Assembly: GCA_002402755.1 (NCBI GenBank)
Contig: DHGK01000069.1
Location: 186-9,898, forward strand
Direction: 5' to 3'
From: Planctomycetes bacterium UBA4800
Lineage (GTDB): Bacteria; Planctomycetota; UBA8108; UBA8890; UBA8898
DNA length: 9,713 nt
This document shows positions 1 through 5,016 of this stretch, piece after piece. A model generated the notes under the pieces. It had not been told where the DNA came from, made no database searches, and saw only the letters and a program-made list of their open reading frames with translations. The position numbers and the translations under genes were made by a program. Each line of letters starts with the position of its first letter. The first letter of the stretch is position 1.

Positions 1-1184
1 CGTATCTCACCGAGAACGAGAGCAAGCCCGCCGTGCCGTTCGGGGGCAACTTCCGGCTCATCGATTTCCCGCTGTCCAATTGCATCAACTCGGGTGTCCG
101 CCGGGTGGCCGTCGTGACGCAGCACAAGGCGCACACGCTCATCAAGCACGTGCAAAGGGGATGGGGGTTCCTGCGAAGCGAGTTCGGCGAGTACATCGAG
201 GTGTGGCCCGCGCAACCGCAGACTCGCGACGAGTCATGGTACAGCGGGACCGCCGATGCGGTCTTCCAGAACCTGTCGACGATACGCGAGCATGCCCCCG
301 CGCACGTGTTGATTCTCGGGGGAGACCACGTGTACAAGCAAGACTACGGCATCATGCTGGCGGAGCATGTCGCACGCCGTGCCGACCTGACCGTCGCCTG
401 CACCGAGGTGCCCAGGGAGGAGGCCGCGAGTTTCGGCGTCATCGCCGCGGACGGGGAGGGCAGGATCCTGGATTTCCAGGAGAAGCCGGAGGACCCGGCG
501 GCCGTCCCGGGCGATCCGCACCATGCGTTCGTCAGCATGGGAGTCTACGTGTTCAGCGGCGAGTGCATGCACGAGCAGCTCAAGCGAGACGCGCTCATGG
601 CGGAGTCGTCCCACGACTTCGGCCGCGACGTGCTGCCGTTCATGGTCCCGCGGCACAGGGTCATGGCGCATCGTTTCGACGAAAGCTGTGTGCGCGGGCC
701 GGGCACGCGGGAGGCATACTGGCGCGACGTCGGAACGCTTGACGCGTACTGGAAGGCCAATCTCGATCTCACCTCGGTAACCCCGGCGCTGGACCTCTAC
801 GACACGGAGTGGCCGATCTGGACATATGAACCGCAGCGCCCGGCGGCGAAATTCCTGTTTGACGAGGGAAATCGGCGCGGGACGGCGACGAATTCGGTCG
901 TGGCGGCGGGGTGCGTCGTCTCCGGGGCGACCGTCCGCAGGTGTCTGCTCTTCCGCGATGTGCGCGTCAACTCCTACGCGCTCGTGGAAGACTCCGTGGT
1001 GCTGCCGGGCGCCGAGATCGGACGCTCCTGCCGGATCAAGAAGGCGATCATCGGCGCCGATTGCCGTGTCCCCGAGGGAACCGTCGTGGGAGAGGACCCC
1101 GCCCGCGATGCGAAGCTGTTTCACCGCACCGACAGCGGCGTGACCGTCGTCTCGGCGGCCATGGCAACGGGCGGCGCCCGGTGA
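1..1184 (+). CDS. glgC: Glucose-1-phosphate adenylyltransferase (ADP-glucose pyrophosphorylase), 5'-truncated by window edge
   Basis: The enzyme makes ADP-glucose from ATP and glucose 1-phosphate, the committed step of bacterial glycogen synthesis in the cytoplasm. The frame is open from the first complete codon at base 3. It reads YLTENESKPAVPFGGNFR, the conserved N-terminal loop of the family, so the GTG at 33 is an internal valine and the true start lies before the window. Compared with E. coli GlgC from memory, roughly 35 residues are missing. Visible landmarks are WYSGTADAV (237-263), GGDHVYKQDY (from 318, nucleotide site), FQEKP (474-488), SSHDFG and YWRDVGTLDAYWKANLDL (sugar-phosphate domain), followed by the C-terminal left-handed beta-helix (NSVV.AGCVVSG, RVNSYALVEDSVVLPG, GRSCRIKKAIIG). 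The sequence resembles the E. coli-type homotetrameric enzyme throughout. At the regulatory loop, the lysine and arginine that E. coli has before A-K-P appear here as N and E. No other glycogen gene is in view. Confidence 0.95.
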   Translation, partial: YLTENESKPAVPFGGNFRLIDFPLSNCINSGVRRVAVVTQHKAHTLIKHVQRGWGFLRSEFGEYIEVWPAQPQTRDESWYSGTADAVFQNLSTIREHAPAHVLILGGDHVYKQDYGIMLAEHVARRADLTVACTEVPREEAASFGVIAADGEGRILDFQEKPEDPAAVPGDPHHAFVSMGVYVFSGECMHEQLKRDALMAESSHDFGRDVLPFMVPRHRVMAHRFDESCVRGPGTREAYWRDVGTLDAYWKANLDLTSVTPALDLYDTEWPIWTYEPQRPAAKFLFDEGNRRGTATNSVVAAGCVVSGATVRRCLLFRDVRVNSYALVEDSVVLPGAEIGRSCRIKKAIIGADCRVPEGTVVGEDPARDAKLFHRTDSGVTVVSAAMATGGAR

Positions 1185-1207
1185 CGCGCCGTCCGCCGGC
1201 TCACGTC

Positions 1208-1228
1208 GTGCCGACATGGAGTCGGCGC
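1208..1228 (+). other. Possible hairpin after glgC, no U-tract
   Basis: GCCGAC (1210-1215) and GTCGGC (1221-1226) pair around a 5-nt loop. One wobble pair and one G-C pair extend the stem to eight. It begins 23 nt after the glgC stop and could slow or end transcription, but no run of T follows, so it is not a classic intrinsic terminator. In DNA this GC-rich such a stem can arise by chance. The rest of 1185-1341 shows nothing beyond the ribosome binding site of the next gene. Confidence 0.2.
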
Positions 1229-1327
1229 CGCGATTGCGCGTGCGTACGATCGCAACGGACCGCTCGGGATTCTCGGCGACGTTCCGTCCGCCCCGTCACC
1301 GCCCCCGCGATTCGATGGCCCCAACCC

Positions 1328-1333
1328 GGAGGA
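1328..1333 (+). promoter_or_regulatory. Ribosome binding site deciding the start of the radical SAM gene
   Basis: GGAGGA lies 8 nt before the ATG at 1342. It supports this start over the in-frame ATG at 1216, which lacks a comparable site and would add 42 Arg/Pro-rich residues ahead of the MRLLLINP beta-strand that normally opens this family. Confidence 0.75.
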
Positions 1334-1341
1334 CCCGCCGC

Positions 1342-2709
1342 ATGCGCCTGCTCCTGATCAATCCCGTCAACCCGCTGGCGCTGGCCAGAGTCAGACAGAG
1401 CCAATGGAACCGCTATCGCATCTGGAAGCCGCTGGGCCTCCTGACGGTGGCGGCGCTGACGCCGGCTGACTACGAGATCGCAGTCATCGACGAGAATCTG
1501 GGCATGCCGGCCTACGGGGAGATGCCGCGCCCCGACATCGTGGGCATAACCGCCTTCACCTCCCAGGCCACTCGCGCGTACGAGGCGGCGCGGCATTTTC
1601 GCGATCGAGGGGTGCCCGTCGTGATGGGCGGCATTCACGCAAGCATGTGCCCGCAGGAAGCGCTGCAGCACGTGGACTGCGTGGCGATCGGCGAAGCCGA
1701 GGGCATCTGGCCGCACGTCCTGGCGGATGCGCGCCGGGGGCGCCTCGCGAAGAGCTACACGGCGGACCACGCCGAGACCGCGGCGATCCCGCGCGCGCGC
1801 CACGATCTCCTGCCCCGCGGCTACGCCTTCGGCGCGGTCCAGACCACGCGCGGATGCCCTCTGAATTGCAGCTTCTGCAGCGTCACCTCCTTCAACGGCG
1901 CGCGCTATCGCGGTCGGCCCATCGCGGACGTCATCGATGAGATGCGGACGATCCGCGAGAAACTCATCCTGGTCGTGGACGACAACCTGATCGGCACCAG
2001 CGCCGCCCACATCGCCCGTGCCAAGGAGCTCTTCCGCGCCATGATCGCGGCCGGGCTCCGGAAGAAATGGATCGCGCAGGTGACGATCAACATGGGCGAC
2101 GATGAGGAGCTGCTGGCGCTGGCGGCCGCGGCCGGGTGCGCCGGCGTATTCATCGGCTTCGAGTCGCCGACGCCGGAGGGGCTCGCGGAGGTCGGCAAGA
2201 AGTTCAATCTCATCAAGGGACGCGACGCGCGCGCCTCGGTGCAGCGCATCCAACGGCACGGCATCCTCGTCGCCGGCTCGTTCATCATCGGCCTGGACAG
2301 CGACGGCCGCGGCATCGGCCGGCGGATCGCCGACGCGGGCAGCCGCTACGGAGTGGACATCCTCAATACCCTGTTCCTGACGCCCCTTCCGGGCACGCGC
2401 CTGTGGGACAAGATGCACGGCGAGGGCCGCATCAGCGCCAACGCCTTCCCCTCCGACTGGCGCTACTACACGCTGACGTTCCCGGTGGCGCACTACAAGC
2501 AGCTCTCGCAGTCCCAGGTCATCCGCGAGATGGAGTCCTGCGACCGCCGGTTCTACTCGCGCTGGCGCACGCTGCGGCGGGTATGGTCCAGCCTGTGGCG
2601 CCGGCGGCACCCGCTCGTCTCGCTGGTGGGCAACCTCTCCTATCGAAGCTCGCTCCTGCGCAACCGCCAGACCTATCGAGACTTCGCCGGCAGAGCGGCG
2701 CGTTCCTGA
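1342..2709 (+). CDS. B12-binding-domain radical SAM protein, substrate unknown
   Basis: The predicted protein is a 455-residue enzyme of the cobalamin-binding radical SAM class (the BchE/hopanoid-methylase type of architecture). Residues 1-140 form a Rossmann-like B12-binding domain: MRLLLINPVNP first strand, then PDIVGITAFTSQ and VVMGGIHASMCPQEAL. No DxHxxG cobalamin-ligand motif is visible, as in many members. The radical SAM core starts near residue 165. Its iron-sulfur motif is C172-x3-C176-x2-C179 within TTRGCPLNCSFCSV, followed by LVVDDNLIG, GVFIGFESPTPEGL and GSFIIGLDSDG, typical barrel strands. The last 60 residues are basic and Trp/Tyr-rich (FYSRWRTLRRVWSSLWRRR) and may contact a membrane or lipid substrate, but this is inference. 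The gene follows glgC by 157 bp on the same strand and converges on abiEii. Nothing nearby names its substrate. Members modify hopanoids, tetrapyrroles, antibiotics and other molecules, so I give no specific function. Confidence 0.85.
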   Translation: MRLLLINPVNPLALARVRQSQWNRYRIWKPLGLLTVAALTPADYEIAVIDENLGMPAYGEMPRPDIVGITAFTSQATRAYEAARHFRDRGVPVVMGGIHASMCPQEALQHVDCVAIGEAEGIWPHVLADARRGRLAKSYTADHAETAAIPRARHDLLPRGYAFGAVQTTRGCPLNCSFCSVTSFNGARYRGRPIADVIDEMRTIREKLILVVDDNLIGTSAAHIARAKELFRAMIAAGLRKKWIAQVTINMGDDEELLALAAAAGCAGVFIGFESPTPEGLAEVGKKFNLIKGRDARASVQRIQRHGILVAGSFIIGLDSDGRGIGRRIADAGSRYGVDILNTLFLTPLPGTRLWDKMHGEGRISANAFPSDWRYYTLTFPVAHYKQLSQSQVIREMESCDRRFYSRWRTLRRVWSSLWRRRHPLVSLVGNLSYRSSLLRNRQTYRDFAGRAARS

Positions 2710-2828
2710 TCGCGTCCGGCTGCCGCCGCCCCGCGCACGGTCATCGGCGGTGGTGCCCCGCCCGGCAAGTCTCCGAAGAGCCGCGCGCGCCGCGATGACG
2801 GAGCCGGCGACTCGAGGGAGAGCGTCCG
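2710..2828. other. Convergent intergenic region between the radical SAM gene and abiEii
   Basis: This 119-bp gap separates the two gene ends. CCGCCGCC (2723-2730) can pair with GGCGGTGG (2746-2753) through one wobble pair across a 15-nt loop. It could serve as a terminator stem for the radical SAM gene, but there is no T-run and the evidence is weak. No remnant of the truncated hydrolase found on the other side of the AbiE operon is recognisable here. Confidence 0.2.
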
Positions 2829-3671
2829 CTACCGCCTGGCGATGCCGGCCTGACGGAGCGTCCGCTTGACGTTGCGATAGACCGCGTCGAACTCCGGGAG
2901 ATCGGCGATCTGCGCCGCGAGGCGGACCTGCCAGAGCTTCCTGTAGCGCGCCTCCTTGGCGGCGAATTCCCTGCCCACCTTCGCCAGCGTCAATCGCCGG
3001 AACTCCAGCTTGCGCGCGATGGCATCGAGAAGGTCGGGCAGACGCACATGGCCCCCCGCCGCGAGGAACCAGAGATCGTAGAGGTCGCGCGGCTCGTTGC
3101 GGGCCCGGTCCAGGAGCGCGACCGTCTTCTCGACCGCCACCTCGTCCAGGGAGTAAACCCGGACCCCGGCATCTTCGGGGAGATCGCGGTACTCGTCGTA
3201 CCCGCGTAGGACCGGGCGGTCCTCGAGAGGCAAGACGATGCGCTCGCGGATCGTGATGTCGGTCTTGACCGTCTTCCCGCGTGCGTCCGGAAGAGGCCCG
3301 TCATAGGCCAGGTAGAACGTATGGCTGTTCTCGTGGGAATGACGTTCCAGGTGGTCGAGACGGATTTCCACGCCGGAAGCCCTATGTGTCTCGCGGAACA
3401 CCACGGCAAGGTACTGCTCGATCTGCTCCCACGGCATTTCCTCGACCATGGTGAAGTCCAGGTCCTCGGAGAAGCGGTAGTCCGCGAAATAGCACTTCTT
3501 GAGTGCGGTCCCGCCCTTGAATGCGAGGCGATCCCGTAGCGGACTGCGGGACAATCCGACCAGGAACCACGAGAGGCAGTAGTCGCGCTCCAGGACGGTC
3601 TCCGGGATGCGCCGGCCTCCGCGCTCGACGAGGCGGTTGGAAAGTAGCGAGAGGTCCCGCTGCGGAATCAC
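2829..3671 (-). CDS. abiEii: AbiEii/AbiGii-family nucleotidyltransferase toxin (type IV toxin-antitoxin)
   Basis: This 280-residue protein belongs to the AbiEii/AbiGii toxin family (PF08843), a DNA polymerase beta-like nucleotidyltransferase fold. Motifs in order are FKGGTALKK (residues 51-59), then RFSEDLDF (66-73) with the metal-binding pair D70 and D72. KTDIT follows with the third acidic residue, D138. After it come EVAVEKTVALLDR (177-189) with the conserved lysine, and EPRDLYDLWFL (193-203), the family's C-terminal R-D-x-x-D-L motif. All expected catalytic residues are present, so the toxin looks intact. Homologues block growth on phage infection or when the antitoxin is lost, and related enzymes transfer nucleotides to RNA targets such as tRNA; the target here is unknown. 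The start is a GTG placed 3 nt after the abiEi stop codon, with only a weak ribosome binding site. Translation is therefore probably coupled to the antitoxin gene, keeping toxin output low. Length is normal for the family. Confidence 0.92.
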   Translation of the reverse strand: MIPQRDLSLLSNRLVERGGRRIPETVLERDYCLSWFLVGLSRSPLRDRLAFKGGTALKKCYFADYRFSEDLDFTMVEEMPWEQIEQYLAVVFRETHRASGVEIRLDHLERHSHENSHTFYLAYDGPLPDARGKTVKTDITIRERIVLPLEDRPVLRGYDEYRDLPEDAGVRVYSLDEVAVEKTVALLDRARNEPRDLYDLWFLAAGGHVRLPDLLDAIARKLEFRRLTLAKVGREFAAKEARYRKLWQVRLAAQIADLPEFDAVYRNVKRTLRQAGIARR

Positions 3672-3674
3672 GGG

Positions 3675-4508
3675 TCAGGTCCGCACGACGGCCCGGAGTT
3701 CTTCGGGGTCGACGTTCAACTGAAGGCGCCACCGGCGCAGGCGCTTCCCTTCGGCGGGCAAGACCGGGTCCAGCCGCACGTAGGTCGCGGTCAAACCGTT
3801 TCGCAGACGGTCCAGATCCGGCGCTCCGGCCATCTCGTAGGTCTCCAGCAGGATCCCCAGCCGCCGCACGACGGCGCCGACGCCGATTCGTCTCGCGTAC
3901 TGAACGAGTCGGCCGACGTTCATGCCCTGGCGTCGCATCCAGAGGCCCTTGGCGACCTCGGTCAATCCTCCGCAGTGCTCCGGCTGCTTGAGTCCGTCGA
4001 TGACCGTCCGCTCCAGGTCGCTTGCGCACACCTTCTCCTGCTTGGTCACCCAGTGTTCGCTGAGGCCAAAGAGGTGCCTGCGCTGGCAGCGGACGAACCG
4101 AAACTCCACGCCCAGCGTCGCCAAGGACCTCCGGGGCTTCGGGGTGCTGACCATGACCACCAGATGGGGCTGGGTCGTCATGCCGTGGATCTCCATGGCG
4201 GTGGCGTGGGAGAGGTAGTAGTCCTTGCCGTGCATGATCTCTCGGGCGACGACGAGGGGGTTGCCCGGATACCGTCGCTCCCTCCCTAACTCGAAGGGGA
4301 CCAGGACGTAGAGACCGGGCTTGAGCCGGGCCGCCACACCCCGATCCACGAGCTTGCGGATGAAGCTCCTCGCGGAGGTCTCGGAGAGACCCGTGATGTC
4401 CCGGACATCCTCGAGCCGGAAAACGGCACGGCTCCGCTCGTGGAGCGTCGTCACCAGGTTGGCCGCCTGATGGCCCAGCGTCTTGAGGGATGTACTTGTC
4501 GTACGCAT
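3675..4508 (-). CDS. abiEi: AbiEi-family antitoxin and autorepressor (type IV toxin-antitoxin)
   Basis: The 277-residue protein has an N-terminal winged helix-turn-helix (about residues 15-70: RLEDVRDITGLSETSARSFI, then a wing ending GVAARLKPGLYVLVPF). The AbiEi C-terminal domain follows: DYYLSHATAMEIHGM (96-110), HLVVMVSTPKPRR, and SDLERTVIDGLKQPEHCGG (163-181), a stretch typical of the family. In characterised AbiE systems this protein neutralises the toxin without stable complex formation (type IV) and represses its own operon by binding inverted repeats in the promoter. Both expected operators are visible upstream. The ATG at 4508 is preceded by GGAGG (4520-4516) with a 7-nt spacer, so the start is well supported. 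It is the first gene of a bicistronic operon with the toxin. By eye the coding sequence is somewhat less GC-saturated than glgC and the exported-protein genes, which fits acquisition by transfer. No frameshift or missing part is seen. Confidence 0.9.
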   Translation of the reverse strand: MRTTSTSLKTLGHQAANLVTTLHERSRAVFRLEDVRDITGLSETSARSFIRKLVDRGVAARLKPGLYVLVPFELGRERRYPGNPLVVAREIMHGKDYYLSHATAMEIHGMTTQPHLVVMVSTPKPRRSLATLGVEFRFVRCQRRHLFGLSEHWVTKQEKVCASDLERTVIDGLKQPEHCGGLTEVAKGLWMRRQGMNVGRLVQYARRIGVGAVVRRLGILLETYEMAGAPDLDRLRNGLTATYVRLDPVLPAEGKRLRRWRLQLNVDPEELRAVVRT

Positions 4509-4511
4509 TTC

Positions 4512-4528
4512 GTGCCCTCCAGGGGCAC
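4512..4528. promoter_or_regulatory. Proximal AbiEi operator (inverted repeat IR1) overlapping the ribosome binding site
   Basis: GTGCCC and GGGCAC form an inverted repeat with a 5-bp centre. It sits immediately after the -10 box and ends 3 bp before the abiEi start codon, so a bound repressor would cover the transcription start. On the minus strand the repeat also contains the GGAGG ribosome binding site (4520-4516). The same sequence recurs at 4586-4602. AbiEi of other bacteria binds two inverted repeats in its own promoter, which makes an operator role likely. Confidence 0.8.
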
Positions 4529-4557
4529 ATTCTACGTCTACGATAGACCGACGTCAA
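4529..4557 (-). promoter_or_regulatory. Sigma-70-like promoter of the abiE operon
   Basis: Read on the minus strand, TTGACG (4557-4552) and TAGAAT (4534-4529) are separated by exactly 17 nt, close to the sigma-70 consensus. Transcription should begin around 4522-4523, inside the proximal operator. That leaves a leader of only about 15 nt, which carries the ribosome binding site. The region is conspicuously AT-richer than its surroundings. Confidence 0.75.
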
Positions 4558-4585
4558 GCATCAAGTTGCTTTACGGTATATATCC

Positions 4586-4602
4586 GTGCCCTCCGAGGGC
4601 AC
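4586..4602. promoter_or_regulatory. Distal AbiEi operator (inverted repeat IR2)
   Basis: GTGCCCTC, a single central C, then GAGGGCAC form a perfect 8+1+8 palindrome. It lies 28 bp upstream of the -35 box and 74 bp, centre to centre, from the proximal copy. Similarity extends beyond the palindrome: 4585-4612 and 4511-4538 match at 23 of 28 positions as a direct repeat. Two such sites fit the cooperative, DNA-bending autorepression described for AbiEi in Streptococcus agalactiae. Confidence 0.8.
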
Positions 4603-4609
4603 TTTCTGC

Positions 4610-4631
4610 ATCCAGAGTATAATATCTGGAT
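4610..4631. repeat. 22-bp inverted repeat with a TATAAT centre
   Basis: ATCCAGA (4610-4616) and TCTGGAT (4625-4631) flank the AT-only-but-one centre GTATAATA. TATAAT at 4618-4623 matches the -10 consensus on the plus strand, but no -35-like hexamer stands 16-18 bp upstream, and the minus strand has none either. Sequence and spacing differ from the two AbiEi operators. It may be a binding site for another regulator, a cryptic promoter or a hairpin; I cannot tell which. Confidence 0.5.
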
Positions 4632-4787
4632 CAGGATGGCCCCCACACATCCCCACATACATGGTCACTGGGGAGGCGGCAGCCTGTGGGCCCCCCTGTC
4701 TCCACCAAGAACCTCCACCCGCCCCCGTTTCTCGCACAGAACGCACGCAGCCGCTCGTTGCCGCGCGCGCACCCGACCCGCGCGGGG
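4632..4787. other. Non-coding stretch between the AbiE control region and the truncated hydrolase
   Basis: No frame here resembles a known protein on either strand. Two near-identical decamers, CCCCACACAT and CCCCACATAC, lie in tandem at 4641-4660. The remainder is GC-rich without clear repeats. It is probably the junction between the AbiE module and the former hydrolase gene, but no transposon ends or attachment-site core can be recognised. Confidence 0.4.
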
Positions 4788-4937
4788 ACTGCGGTACCAG
4801 GGATAGTAGTAGACTCCCACGAGGGGCTTCGCGTTCTCCTGTGGAGCGCGCTCCGCGGCATGGAGCCCGCGTGCGGCGAGAACGGCGCTCGTGCACACGA
4901 AAGCCCGGCGCGTCAGTGATCTGGCGAGGGCGTTCAT
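4665..4937 (-). pseudogene. 5' fragment of a Tat-exported GH99-like glycoside hydrolase gene
   Basis: An ATG at 4937 is preceded by GGAG (4949-4946) with an 8-nt spacer. The peptide opens with a twin-arginine signal (SLTRRAFVCTSAVLAARGLHA, residues 7-27 overall). It then reads KPLVGVYYYPWYRS (37-50), which matches the first barrel strand of GH99 and related GH71/WbsX-like proteins that begin their catalytic domain with a Y-Y-P-W-Y segment. After about codon 50 (base 4788) the frame becomes Arg/Gly-rich with no family resemblance and stops at 4665, giving 90 residues where an intact hydrolase would have several hundred. No other frame restores the domain. The start lies 79 nt after the PPC-protein gene on the same strand, so it was probably the next gene of that cluster. 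I read it as a decayed or cut gene beside the AbiE module. A genuine small exported protein is less likely. Confidence 0.55.
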
Positions 4938-4988
4938 GCCATCGTCTCCGTACGTCTTCTCGATACCGCATCGCAAGGCCACACGCGC

Positions 4989-5005
4989 CGCCGCCGACAG
5001 CGGCG
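4989..5005 (-). other. GC-rich hairpin after the PPC-protein gene
   Basis: CGCCGC (4989-4994) and GCGGCG (5000-5005) form a 6-bp all-GC stem with a 5-nt loop, beginning 11 nt after the stop codon of the exported PPC protein. There is no U-tract, so it could cause a pause, protect the 3' end or be chance in GC-rich DNA. Confidence 0.25.
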
Positions 5006-5016
5006 CCATCCGCGCC

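Noticed and set aside
1201..2610. A 469-codon open frame on the minus strand, antisense to the radical SAM gene.
   Set aside because: It is Arg/Ala/Asp-rich with no motif, and the opposite strand encodes a clear enzyme in the same bases. Long antisense frames are expected in DNA this GC-rich.
4512..4528. The proximal palindrome as an RNA hairpin hiding the ribosome binding site or as a terminator.
   Set aside because: The predicted transcript starts inside it, so most of the 5' arm would be absent from the RNA. The duplicate upstream of the promoter argues for a DNA-binding site.
4641..4660. Two tandem decamers, CCCCACACAT and CCCCACATAC, considered as a repeat array or iteron.
   Set aside because: There are only two imperfect copies, with no replication gene nearby; too little to call an element.
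2780..4770. An 11-bp direct repeat, GCCGCGCGCGC, at 2780-2790 and 4760-4770, flanking the AbiE operon like a target-site duplication.
   Set aside because: The sequence is simple alternating GC, likely to recur by chance here. It has no neighbouring inverted ends, integrase or tRNA, so it cannot be called an attachment or insertion site.
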